Positions 8,740 through 18,115 of a stretch of DNA of 64,000 nucleotides are shown here, piece by piece. Position numbers and translations under genes: made by a program. The notes under the pieces were generated by a model, which saw nothing but the letters and a program-made list of their open reading frames with translations, was not told the origin of the DNA and did not search any database. The stretch is taken from NCBI GenBank assembly GCA_963725315.1, contig CAVRYA010000005.1, positions 186,001 through 250,000 on the forward strand, written 5' to 3'. Source of the DNA: JBBRHQ01 sp963725315 (GTDB lineage Bacteria > Actinomycetota > Thermoleophilia > Solirubrobacterales > 70-9). Position 1 is the stretch's first letter, and each line of letters begins with the position of its first letter.

Positions 8740-9724
8740 TCAGCTGTAGCGCTCGACGACCCCGTCGGCGACAAGCTCCAGCAGCGCTCGCTGCTCGGCG
8801 TCGAAGGCCGGGCCCTCGAGTCGCGCCTTCGCCGCGGCGACGATCTCCAGCGCCCGCGAGCGCACCTCCTCGAGGACGCCGGTGGCGGCGATCCGGTCGC
8901 AGAGCGTCTCGGCGCCGGCCGGGTCGAGCCCGCGCAGGTCGACCCCGCGCAGCGCGGGGTCGCGCTCGCAGGCGAGGATCAGCGGCAGGGTCACGGTGCC
9001 GTCGAGCAGATCGGTCCCCCGCGCCTTCCCGGTCCGCTCCGGCGGGCCGCTGACGTCGAGCACGTCGTCGAGGAGCTGGAAGGCGAGGCCGATCTCCCCG
9101 CCGAAGGCGCTCAGCTCCTCCTCGCCGGCCCCCCGGCGGAGGCCCGGCCGATCACGCAGGCGCACCCGAACAGGCGGGCGGTCTTGAGCCGGCAGCGATC
9201 GAGGTAGCGCTGCTCGCCGATGCGCCACGTCGAAGGCGTCGCGCCGCTGGGCCAGCTCGCCCTCGGCGAGAGCGACCGAGGCCTCGCTGAGCAGGGCCGT
9301 GGCGCGCCGGTCGTGCTCGGCGGAGAGCAGCGCGAAGGCGCGCGAGAAGAGCAGGTCGCCGACCGCGCTGGCCCGCTCGCGGCCGGAGGTCGCGGCGACC
9401 GTCGGGCGACCCCGCCGCAGCGGGGCCCGGTCGAGGACGTCGTCGTGGACCAGCGTCGCCATGTGGACCAGCTCGACCGCCGTGGCGGCCCGGATCGCCG
9501 CCTCCCCTGCCCCGGCACCGCCGCAGAGCAGGACCAGCAGCGGGCGCAGGCGCTTGCCACCGGCGGCGAGGGTCGCGGTGGCGTCGGCCGCCAGCCGCGG
9601 GCCGTGCCCGAGGCTCAGCTCTCGCAAGCGCCTCTCGACCTCCTCCAGCGCGAGCCGGCAGCCAGGCCCCGGCGGCGTCGATCACCGCCGTGACCGGCGG
9701 CGGCACCGCCGCCGGTCCGCTCAC
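8740..9724 (-). CDS. Polyprenyl diphosphate synthase (menaquinone side chain), frameshifted
   Basis: A trans-isoprenyl diphosphate synthase of about 325 residues. Both catalytic Asp-rich motifs are present: ELVHMATLVHDDVLDRAPLR and FQLLDDVLDVSG, and the substrate site GGKRLRPLLVLL. It condenses isopentenyl diphosphate into the long prenyl tail used, with the adjacent menG, for menaquinone. The GTG start at 9722-9724 overlaps the menG stop as GTGA, showing translational coupling. Switches near 9660, 9225 and 9135. Tail length cannot be told. Confidence 0.87.
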
Positions 9725-10391
9725 GGCGAGTACCCCGCTGTGGATCGCGATGATCCCGCCGGCGAGGACCGTGTAGCGGATCTCGCCGAGCCCGGCGGCG
9801 TCCATCCTCTCGGCGAGGCCGAGCGGCGAGGGGAAGGCGCGCACCGACTCCGGCAGGTAGGTGTAGGCGTCGCGAGTCGCCGGCGGCCGCCCCGAGCAGC
9901 GGCACCACGCGGTCGAACCAGAGCGAGTAGAAGATCGGAGAGCGGCGGGCGGCTCGGGGTGGTGATCTCGAGGATCACCAGGCGCCCGCCGGGCCTCAGC
10001 ACCCGCGCCATCTCGCTGAGGCCGCGGTCGAGGTCGGCGAGGTTGCGGACCCCGAAGCCGACCGTGACGGCGTCGAACCTGGTGCGACCGCGTAGGGCAG
10101 CTCGAGCGCGTCGGCCCACTCGAAGCGGACGCGCTCGACCTGCGCGGCGGCCTTCTCGCGAGCCAGGTCGAGCATCGGCTCGGAGAAGTCGCAGCCGATC
10201 ACGTGACCGCTCGGGGCGACGCGGCGGGCCAGCTCGACGCCGAGGTCGCCGGTCCCGCAGCAGACGTCGAGCGCGACGTCACCGGGGCGCAGCCGGGCAC
10301 GGTCGGCGGCCCGGCGGCGCCAGCGATGGTGAAGGCCGGCGGTCATCACCGAGTTCATCACGTCGTAGTGGCCCGCGATCCGGTCGAACAT
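9721..10391 (-). CDS. menG: Demethylmenaquinone methyltransferase (UbiE/MenG family), frameshifted
   Basis: Class I SAM methyltransferase for the last step of menaquinone synthesis. Signature MFDRIAGHYDVMNSVMTAGL is at the start, with the SAM-binding loop ALDVCCGTGDLG; later pieces in other frames are FDAVTVGFGVRNLADLDRGL, VLRPGGRLVILEI, and RAFPSPLGLAERMDAAGL. Switches near 10081, 9960 and 9890. Removing one G from the GGGG near 9735 gives an end HSGYSP and a TGA overlapping the next GTG. The true start may lie upstream near 10458, in another frame. Neighbours (prenyl synthase, Qcr complex) fit menaquinone respiration. Confidence 0.85.
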
Positions 10392-10512
10392 CCGGTTGAC
10401 CTGCCCCGCGAATTGGGCGGAGTCTCGCGACGGACGAGATGTGGCCTTAGACGGTTCATCACCTCGGCGTCATCGAAGCCTAGGCGAGCGAGGCGCCGGG
10501 CTCGGCGCCTGG

Positions 10513-11214
10513 TCAGTCCAGCGAGGAGAGAAAGTCGGCCAGCTGGTTGAGCTTCTTCGGCGGCAGGTCCCTGTAGGAGGGCATGACCCCGGGCCGATCT
10601 GCACCGAGCGGACGATCGCCGCCCGGGGATCTTCTGGGCGATATGGGTCAGCTCCGGACCAGGGCCGTTGTTGCCGTTCTCGCCCAGCTCGTGGCAGGCA
10701 AGGCAGCCGGACTGGGCCACCACCTCCGCTCCGGGCTCGTAGCGCTTGGAGACCGCCATGTCGATCTCCGTCGGCGAGCCCGGACGGCGCCGAGGTAGGT
10801 GAGGTAGGCCATCGCGACGATGATCAGGATGCCGGCCGTGGTAGCGATCGGGCGCCGCTCCGGGCGCCGCTCCGGCCCGCGGTCATAGAACGGGCAGCAG
10901 CAGCAGCGCGACCATGCAGATGGTCGGGATGCCCGATCGGTCGCGATCGGAACCAGCTCCGGCGGCTTGATCACTCGCAGCAGCTCGAAGAGGAAGAAGA
11001 AGTACCACTCGGGCCGCGGCACGTATGTGGTCGTGGTCGGGTCCGCCTTCGGGCCCAGCTCGGCGCCGAGGATGAGCGACATGGCGATGACGACGATGAC
11101 GACGATCAGCATCATCACCGAGTCCTTCATCACCGCGTAGGGGAAGAACGGCTTGCCCTTCTTCTTCAGCACCTCGTATTCGCGGAGGTAGGCCTCCTTC
11201 TCGCGGTTCTTCAT
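10513..11214 (-). CDS. qcrC: Menaquinol-cytochrome c reductase subunit QcrC: cytochrome b C-terminal half fused to cytochrome c
   Basis: About 233 residues. The first part is the subunit IV-like half of cytochrome b (SVMMLIVVIVVIAMSLILGA, then VPRPEWYFFFLFELLRVIK), two further helices follow, and the C-terminal domain is a class I cytochrome c with heme site CLACH and a likely axial Met in GVMPSYRDLPPKKL. Switches near 10930, 10780, and 10590-10620. Starts at ATG 11214 overlapping the qcrB stop (ATGA). Such b/c fusions are known from Bacillus-type bc complexes; electrons pass from menaquinol to a terminal oxidase. Confidence 0.85.
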
Positions 11215-12109
11215 CCGCCCGCCGCCGCTCCGTTGCCTCGGCCGTTGCTGCCCGCCGCGAGCTGCACCACCGGTTTCGCCGCCTTCGGCTTCTCGGCCCG
11301 CACCCAGGGCGGCGCCGTCGTCCCGAGCTTGACCACGAGGTAGAGGTGGGCGCCGATCAGGGCGATGATCAGCCCGGGTATCGCGAGCATGTGCAGGGCG
11401 TAGAAGCGCGACAACGTCGTCGCCCCGATCTCGGGACCGGCGCGAAGGAAGTCGGCGAGGTAGGGGCCGACCACCGGGCCTGTACCGGTGATGTTGTTGG
11501 CGACGATCGTCGCCCAGAAGGAGCGCTGGTCGAAGGGCAGCAGGTAACCGGTCAGCCCCATCACCATGGTCAGGATCAGCAGCACGACGCCGATCACCCA
11601 GTTGATCTCACGCGGGTACTTGTAGGCGCCGAAGAAGAAGGTGCGCGCCATGTGGACGAAGATCAGGATGATCATCACGCTGGCGCCCCACTTGTGCATG
11701 CCGCGGACGAACTCGCCGAGGAAGACGTCGTTGGTGAGGTGGGTGACCGAGCCGTAGGCCTGAGTGGTCGATGGCGTGTAGAACATCGCCAGGAAGACCC
11801 CGGTGATCGCCTGGATGATGAACGCGAACAGGGTCGCCGAGCCGAGGGTGTAGAACCAGTTGGTCCCCTTCGGCACCTTGCGGTAGAGCATCCCGGTGAG
11901 GAAGCCGGTGGCGGCGGTGCGCTGGTCGAGCCAGCCGACCAGGTCCTTGCCGGCGGCGTGATGGACGGGCTCGCCGGCCGGGCGCTTCTCGATCTCGGGA
12001 TCCCGGAGGTCGGCCGGGGCGGGGCCGTTGCACCTGCCGTTCCACCGGGCTTGCCGGGCTTGCCGGGCTTGCGCAGCGGGGCCGGGACTATCGAGTCGCG
12101 GATGCCCAT
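11211..12109 (-). CDS. qcrB: Cytochrome b N-terminal subunit (QcrB), one frameshift
   Basis: About 299 residues: a basic N-terminus (MGIRDSIVPAPLRKPGKPG), then after a switch near 12030 a cytochrome b6-like core with four helices. Seen are NWFYTLGSATLFAFIIQAI, LAMFYTP, and the heme-binding regions VRGMHKWGASVMIILIFVHM and SRFYALHMLAIPGLIIALIG, each with the expected His pair. GYLLPFDQRSFWA is the quinone-site helix. The Pro/Lys/Ala-rich tail is not conserved. Middle gene of a coupled Rieske-b-b/c operon. Confidence 0.9.
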
Positions 12110-12117
12110 TCAGATCC

Positions 12118-12797
12118 TCACGGCGCCGGGAAGGTCGACGGGCGCGGCGGATACAGATAGTTCCAGATGCCGCCGGTGAACTCGCCGGGGTCGCGCGCCT
12201 GCACCGGCTGCAGCTGGTTGGTGACGCTGTAGCGGGGGCCGAGCTCGACCTGGCCGTCGCGCACCCGCGTCTGGAAGCGGTCGAGCGGGCGCACCGGCGG
12301 GCCGCCGATCCGCTTGCCCTGGAAGTCGTAGACGCCGCCGTGGCACGGGCAGATGAAGTTGCCGGCGGCCTGGACGAAGCGCACCGGGCAGCCGAGGTGC
12401 GCGCAGCGGGTCGAGACCGCGATGAACTCGGCCGGGTCCTCGCCCAGCTGCTTCGAGCCGCGGCGCACGTAGGCGGTGGTCTTGCCGACGTCCCCGATCC
12501 CCGGGACGATCGTGAAGACGACCTGGCGGTAGGTCAGGGGATTGAAGTCGCCGGTCGGCCCGACCGACTCCCAGCGCTCCTTGCCGCGGTGAAAGAGCGG
12601 CGCCAGCGCGAAGCCGACGGCCGGCAGGACGACCGCCGAGGCCGGCGAGTCCCGCCGATTCCCTGGGAGGCGATCGTGAAGACCTTGCGGCGGGTCATCG
12701 ACTCGCCCTCGAAGTAGCCGGGCGGGGGCGCCTCAGGTAGCTCCGCGGGGGCGCCCGTCGCCTCCGCCTCGGTCTTCTGTTCTGGGAGTTCAGCCAT
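12118..12797 (-). CDS. qcrA: Rieske iron-sulfur subunit of the Qcr complex, frameshifted
   Basis: About 226 residues from ATG 12797. A long polar N-terminus (AELPEQKTEAEATGAP) precedes TRRKVFTIASQGIGG and one membrane anchor; the C-terminal domain carries the [2Fe-2S] ligands CAHLGCPV and CPCHGGVYD, followed by RIGGPPVRPLDRF. Switches near 12655 and 12480-12530. The ATG overlaps the TGA of the upstream gene of unknown function, and qcrB starts 8 nt after its stop. It oxidises menaquinol and passes electrons to the c-type heme. Confidence 0.88.
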
Positions 12798-13390
12798 CAG
12801 CCAGTCTCGGGCGCGCGCAATTCTATTGCCTCGACCGCACGGCGCAGCTCGTCGCCGATGCCACATGCGGCGGCCGTTTCGGCGGCCGCCTCACGGAGCC
12901 GTTCAGCGGCCCTCGGCTCGAGCGCCCTCGCACTGCGCTTCGCCGCGCGGGTCGCCTCCGAGGAGCCGCAGCCGACCGCGACCATCGCCGCCAGCCACAG
13001 TTCGTCGGAATGCGGCGGGGCGGGCTCGGCCTGGCTCGCGGCGGCGAGCGAGATCAGGTCGGAGAGCTCGAGGACCGCCTCGGAGTCCCCGAGCGCCGCC
13101 AGGCGCTCGATTCCCATCGCGTAGAGGTAGTCGCCGGCGAGCAGGGCCAGATCCGGGTCGTGGCCGGCGAGGACTCGGGGCACGCCGTAGTGAAGGAGGA
13201 AACCCTCGCGGACCGACTCGACCACCAGCGCGTACTCGCTCGGCGCCTCGGCCGCCCGGGGGCCGGCGGCGCAGAGCAGTCCGAGAGCGGGATCCGCTTC
13301 CGACTCGACCACGTAGGGGGAGATAACGGTCTCCCCCTCGCGCAGCACCCGCGCGATCTCCCTCAGCGCATCACCCGGCAGCACGCTCAA
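12797..13390 (-). CDS. Conserved-looking protein of unknown function, polyprenyl-synthase-like middle
   Basis: 197 residues, intact, from TTG 13388-13390, which overlaps the hemL stop (TTGA), and ending in a TGA that overlaps the qcrA start. The middle segments LLHYGVPRVLAGHDPDLALL, AGDYLYAMGIERLAALGD and LSDLISLAAASQAEP recall the helix around the LLxGDYLxA region of trans-prenyl synthases, but both Asp-rich catalytic motifs are missing. It may be a helical assembly factor or a non-catalytic prenyl synthase relative. Double overlap with a heme gene and qcrA hints at a role in cytochrome assembly (inference). Confidence 0.6.
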   Translation of the reverse strand: MSVLPGDALREIARVLREGETVISPYVVESEADPALGLLCAAGPRAAEAPSEYALVVESVREGFLLHYGVPRVLAGHDPDLALLAGDYLYAMGIERLAALGDSEAVLELSDLISLAAASQAEPAPPHSDELWLAAMVAVGCGSSEATRAAKRSARALEPRAAERLREAAAETAAACGIGDELRRAVEAIELRAPETG

Positions 13391-14655
13391 GCGAAGGCTT
13401 CCTCCAGCGATTCGGAGGCCGCCTCCAGGGTCGTCTCGATCGCCTCCTCGGTGTGCGCGAGGCTGACGAACCAGGCCTCGAACTGGGAGGGCGGCGGATA
13501 GACGCCGCGGTCGAGCATCGCCCGGCAGAAGCGGGCGTGGGCGTCGGTATCGCAGGCGGTGGCCCCGGCGAAGTCCTCGACGGGCACCGGGCTGAAGAAG
13601 AGCGTCACCATGCCCGGGACCTCGGCCACCTGGAGCGGCAGGCCTGCGGCATGCCGGCGCAGGCCCGCGGCGAGCAAGGCGGTCAGCTCGCCGAGCCGGC
13701 GGTAGGCGGCGTCGTCGAGCCGCGCCAGGGTCGCCAGCCCCGCCGCCATCGCGAGCGGGTTGCCGGAAAGGGTCCCGGCCTGATAGACGTCTCCGGCCGG
13801 CGAGACCCGCTCCATCAGCCCCCGCGGGCCGCCGAATGCAGCCGCCGGCAGACCACCGCCGATCACCTTGCCGAAGACCGTCAGGTCGGGCTCGACGCCG
13901 TAGAGCTGCTGGGCGCCGCCGGCCGCTACGCGGAATCCGGTTATCACCTCGTCGAAGACGAGCAGCGCCCCGGTCGCGGCACTCGCCTCGCGCAGGAAGG
14001 AGAGAAAGCCGTCGGCCGGCGGGACGACACCCATGTTGGCGGCCACCGGCTCGGCGAGCAACGCAGCGACCTGGTGCTCACCGAGCGCTGCGGCGACCGC
14101 CTCCCGATCGTTCCAGGGGACGACCACCGTGGTCGCGGCCTGGGCCGCCGTTACCCCGGGGCTCGCCGGGACCCCAAGCGTCGCCATCCCCGAGCCCGCC
14201 TCGGCCAGCAGGCCGTCGGAGTGGCCGTGGTAGGCGCCGGCGAACTTGACCACGGTCTCCCGGCCCGTCGCCGCGCGAGTGAGGCGCACCGCGCTCATCG
14301 CCGCCTCGGTGCCGGAGCTGGCCATGCGGACCATCTCCACCGACCCGACCCTCCGGCAGACCTCCTCCGCCAACTCCACCTCCGCCGCGGTGGCGGCGCC
14401 GTAGCTCGTCCCCCTCGTCACGGCATCGCGGACCGCGGCGACCACGCCGGGCTCGGCGTGGCCGAGGATCAGCGGTCCCCAGGAGCAGACCCAGTCGATG
14501 TAGCGATTGCCGTCGACGTCGATCAGCTCGCAGCCCTCGCCGCGCTCGATGAAGGCCGGCTCGCGGCCGATCTGGCGCATCGCCCTGACCGGAGAGTTGA
14601 CCCCGCCGGGGAGGGCGCGCAGGGCACGCTCGTAGAGCTCTGCGGATCGGCTCAT
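13387..14655 (-). CDS. hemL: Glutamate-1-semialdehyde 2,1-aminomutase
   Basis: 422 residues, intact, from ATG 14655 (MSRSAELYERA). Converts glutamate-1-semialdehyde to 5-aminolevulinate in the C5 heme pathway. PLP features: SSGTEAAMSAVRLTRAATGR, the Asp in VFDEVITGFR, and the Schiff-base Lys in LTVFGKVIGGGLPAAAFGG; GGVNSPVRA is at the N-terminus as expected. The longer open frame upstream is not needed. Runs with the siroheme decarboxylase-like gene and hemB. Confidence 0.96.
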   Translation of the reverse strand: MSRSAELYERALRALPGGVNSPVRAMRQIGREPAFIERGEGCELIDVDGNRYIDWVCSWGPLILGHAEPGVVAAVRDAVTRGTSYGAATAAEVELAEEVCRRVGSVEMVRMASSGTEAAMSAVRLTRAATGRETVVKFAGAYHGHSDGLLAEAGSGMATLGVPASPGVTAAQAATTVVVPWNDREAVAAALGEHQVAALLAEPVAANMGVVPPADGFLSFLREASAATGALLVFDEVITGFRVAAGGAQQLYGVEPDLTVFGKVIGGGLPAAAFGGPRGLMERVSPAGDVYQAGTLSGNPLAMAAGLATLARLDDAAYRRLGELTALLAAGLRRHAAGLPLQVAEVPGMVTLFFSPVPVEDFAGATACDTDAHARFCRAMLDRGVYPPPSQFEAWFVSLAHTEEAIETTLEAASESLEEAFA

Positions 14656-14684
14656 CCGGGCAAGCCGGCGCGCCGGGCGGCGAC

Positions 14685-15785
14685 CTAGGAGTGCGCGGCT
14701 TCCCAGGCCGCGTACTCGTCGGTGAAGTAGCGCAGTCGGACTTTCTTGTACTCGGTCGAGGAGTAGAGGGTGGCCCGGTCGTCCTCGCCGATCCGGCATT
14801 CCTCGGCGATCGCGTCGAGAACCGCGTCGCATTCCTGCTTCGAGCGGCCGTGGGCCATGGTGAAGACGCTGTAGGGCCAGTCCGGGTAGGTGGGGCGCTG
14901 ATAGCAGTGGGAGATCCCCCGGAACGACGCCATCCGCTGCCCGGTCTCGGCGATCTCCCCCTCGGGGATCCTCCAGACCCCCATCCCGTTCGCCGAGAAA
15001 CCGGCGCGGCGGTGGTAGAGGATCGCCGCCACCCGGCGCAGCAGGCGGCGCTCGACCATCCCCCCGAGATGGGCGAGGAAGTCCTCGACGCTCATCCCGC
15101 TTGCGGCGGCGGCCTCGTCGTAGGGACGCTCGACCGGCTCCATCGGGCCCTGGAGCGCGCGGATGACGCCGACGTCGCGATCGTCGTAGGGCTGCGCCTC
15201 GAGCTCGCGGGGGGGCGAAGACTCGGCGGCTGCGGCGGCGAGCGTCTCGGTCCCCTTCTCCATCTCCAGGTTCATGTTGATCTTGAACAGGGTCAGGGTG
15301 GGAAGCTGGCGCATCGAGGAGGCGCCGGTCTCGCGCATCAGCACCTCGAGCGTCCGCTCGAGGCCGAGCTCGGAGTCGGGCGGCGTGGCGATCGTGAACC
15401 AGAGGTTGAAGTCGTGGGTGCGCAGGTAGTTGTGGGAGACGCCGGGATGGGAGTTGACGATCGCCGCGGCGCGCTGCGGGTTCTCCGCGTCCACCTTGGC
15501 CGCGACCAGCATCGAGGAGTAGCCGAGGGCGCGGGTGTCGAAGATCGGGGTGATCTCCCGGATGATCCGCTCGTCGAGAAGGCGCCTGGTGCGCTCCAGC
15601 AGCTCCTCGACCGGCATCCCGGCCTCCGCTGCGAGCGGTGTGAAGGGCTCGGCCTCCAGCGGGAAGCTCGACTGCAGCAGGTTCATCAGCCGCTTGTCGG
15701 CGGCGTCGAGCGGCACCGCCGAGCCGTCCTTGCGCGAGCGGACCTTTGGCTGCGCGGCCGCCGCGCGGGCGTCTACCCCAGCCAT
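14685..15785 (-). CDS. Siroheme decarboxylase, AhbA-AhbB-type fusion (Lrp/AsnC fold)
   Basis: 366 residues, intact, from ATG 15785. Two tandem Lrp/AsnC-like units are seen. Residues about 25-185 have the HTH-like ADKRLMNLLQSSFPLEAEPF and the ligand-domain stretch HDFNLWFTIATPPDS. Residues about 200-360 have DRDVGVIRALQGPMEPVERP and ISHCYQRPTYPDWPYSVFTM then AHGRS. These match the A and B subunits of siroheme decarboxylase, which removes two acetate carboxyls of siroheme in the alternative heme or heme d1 route. Such proteins are often misnamed Lrp regulators. The start lies inside hemB and hemL follows. Confidence 0.82.
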   Translation of the reverse strand: MAGVDARAAAAQPKVRSRKDGSAVPLDAADKRLMNLLQSSFPLEAEPFTPLAAEAGMPVEELLERTRRLLDERIIREITPIFDTRALGYSSMLVAAKVDAENPQRAAAIVNSHPGVSHNYLRTHDFNLWFTIATPPDSELGLERTLEVLMRETGASSMRQLPTLTLFKINMNLEMEKGTETLAAAAAESSPPRELEAQPYDDRDVGVIRALQGPMEPVERPYDEAAAASGMSVEDFLAHLGGMVERRLLRRVAAILYHRRAGFSANGMGVWRIPEGEIAETGQRMASFRGISHCYQRPTYPDWPYSVFTMAHGRSKQECDAVLDAIAEECRIGEDDRATLYSSTEYKKVRLRYFTDEYAAWEAAHS

Positions 15786-16745
15786 TCCGCCGCCTGCTTC
15801 GCGTAGTAGGTGATCACGACGTCGGCGCCGGCCCGTCGGATCGAGGTCAAGGTCTCGAGCACCGCCTGGCGTTCCTCCAGCCATCCGCTCTCGGCCGCCG
15901 CCTTGATCATCGAGTACTCGCCGGAGACCTGGTAGGCGGCCAACGGCGCACCGGTCTCCAGCTTCACCCGGCGGATCACGTCGAGGTAGGGGAGCGCCGG
16001 CTTGACCATCAGCATGTCGGCACCCTCTTCGAGGTCGAGCTTGGCCTCGCGCACCGCCTCGGCGGCGTTCGCCGGGTCCATCTGATAGCCGCGGCGGTCG
16101 CCGAACTCGGGGGCAGATGCGGCGGCGTCACGGAAGGGACCGTAGAAGGCCGAGGCGTACTTGGCGCTGTAGGCGATGATCGGCACGGAGGCGTGGCCCT
16201 CCTCGTCGAGCTGGTGGCGAATCGCGCCGACACGGCCGTCCATCATGTCGCTGGGCGCGACCGCGTCGGCGCCGGCCTCGGCGTGTGAGATCGCGGTCCT
16301 GGCCAGCAGCTCCAGGGTGATGTCGTTCTCGACTTGCGCCGTCGCGCACGAACCCGCAGTGGCCGTGCGATGTGTACTCGCAGAGGCAGACGTCGGTGAA
16401 GACGAGCAGCTCGGGGCGCTCCTCCTTCAGTGCCCGGACGGCCAGCTGGACCACGCCCTCGGCGTCGTAGGCGCCGGAGCCGACCTCGTCCTTGTCGGCG
16501 GGGATGCCGAAGAGCAGCACCGCTCCGACCCCGGCATCGGCGACCGCTGTCGCCTCCTCGACCAGCTCCGAGATCGAGAGGCGCTCGACCCCCGGCATCG
16601 AGGGCACCGCCTCCCGGACCCCTTCCCCGGCGACGACGAACAGCGGCTGGATCAGCTGCGAGGCCCGCAGCTCGGTCTCGCGGACCAGGTCGCGCAGCGC
16701 CGGCTTGGCGCGGAGCCGGCGCATGCGGGTCGCGGGAAAGGCCAT
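15773..16745 (-). CDS. hemB: Delta-aminolevulinic acid dehydratase (porphobilinogen synthase), one frameshift
   Basis: About 324 residues from ATG 16745; joins two 5-aminolevulinates to porphobilinogen. The metal-site loop is DVCLCEYTSHGHCGFV, the first active-site Lys is in IIAYSAKYASAFYGPFRDA, and the second in MLMVKPALPYLDVI; GYQMDPANAAEA is also conserved. The frame switches near 16335. Its last codons overlap the start of the siroheme decarboxylase-like gene. Confidence 0.93.
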
Positions 16746-16761
16746 GGGTCCGATTCTAGGG

Positions 16762-18113
16762 TCAGACGCTGGTGAACCGGCGCAGCGAGAGGCGAGCCAG
16801 CAGGCCGTAGGCGAGGATCAGCACGGCGAGATGGAGCAGCGGGCCGCCGAGGGCGGAGCCGTTCTCGTCGAGGGCGGAGGTGATTGCGCTGAGCGCCGGC
16901 TTGAACGGGAACAGGGCGGCGATCACCCGCACCACGTCGTAGAGGCCGGTGCCGATCGTTCCCGAGGGGATCAGCGACAGCAGGGCGACCGGTAGCGAGA
17001 CCATGAAGGCAAGCAGCGAGGCGGCGCGGACCTCGCGGGCGACCGCGCCCAGGGCGGCGCCGGCGGCGGCGAACCCGGCCCCGCCGACGGCGATCGCGAG
17101 CACCCAGAGGCCGAAGCGGCTCCAGTCCAGGTTGACGAAGATCTCCAGCCCCGCCAGCATCAGCAGCGTCACAACCAGTCCCACCGCGGCACCGAGGCCG
17201 ATCTTCTCGACCAGCAGCCCCGCCCTCGAGACCAGGCCCCCCGGGTGAGGCGCGCGAAGACGTTCTCCTCCCGCTCCAGCGCCAGCGAGCCGGAGACCAG
17301 CAGCACGGTGACGAACATCAGGGTGAAGGTCGCGGCGACGGCGATCGCGAAGATGTCGAGCGGCGGGGTCTCACCGCTGATCACCGTCTTCTGCACCTGA
17401 ATCGGCTCCGCCACCGAGTTGAGCAGGGGACCGGCGAGGTCGAGGTTGTCGCGGGCCAGGGCGGCGAACCGGGTGACCTCGTCGAGCGGTCCTCGCGCAG
17501 CCGCCGGCACGACAGGACGCAGCGTCTGCAGGATTCGGGCGCTCGCCTTCAGCCCGAGGATCTGGAAGGACTGTCCAAAGAAGTCGAAGTGCCCGCCGTT
17601 GAGGATCAGGTTGAGGTAGCTGCTGCCGCTGCGGGCGACCTGCCTGGCGATCACCAGATTCGCCTGGGCGAGCAGCGAGGTGATCCGATCGTCGACCAGC
17701 CGAGCCTTGACCGGGTCATCCTGGTTGACGATCACCTCGACCTTCGGATGGCCCGCGTTCAGCGAGGAGAGCGAGTTGACCTGCTCGGCGAGGTCGCGGG
17801 GAAGGATCAGGGCTGCGAGCACATCGCCCGAGGTGACCTTGCTGATCGCCTCCGCCCGGGATTGGACCCGGACGCACTCGATCCTGCTGCAGAGCCGGTT
17901 GCGGGCCCCGACCGTGCTGAAGTTGCTGCCGCCGACCTGGACCGCGGTCCCCTTCGGCACCTGGTTGAGGAAGGCGACCCGCGGCTTTTCCGGGCCTCTG
18001 GAGATCGCAAAGCCGACCAGCAGCGCGATCAGCACCGGGTAGGCGACCAGCAGGAAGGCCTGCAGCGGCGAGCGCCGCAGGATCTGCAGGTCCTTGAAGA
18101 GCAGCCAGCGCAT
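16762..18113 (-). CDS. ABC-2 type transporter permease, one frameshift
   Basis: About 450 residues from ATG 18113, 2 nt after the ATPase stop. The N-terminal helix LQAFLLVAYPVLIALLVGFA is followed by a large extracytoplasmic domain (about residues 45-270, with VNSLSSLNAGHPKVEVIVNQ), then a block of five helices (AVAATFTLMFVTVLLVSGSL, LLMLAGLEIFV and so on). The frame switches near 17240. This layout matches exporters of the ABC-2/YhgE-like kind. Substrate unknown. Confidence 0.82.
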
Positions 18114-18115
18114 GG

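Noticed and set aside
13453..14688. 411-codon forward frame opposite hemL
   Set aside because: Shadow of hemL, which is intact and motif-rich on the other strand.
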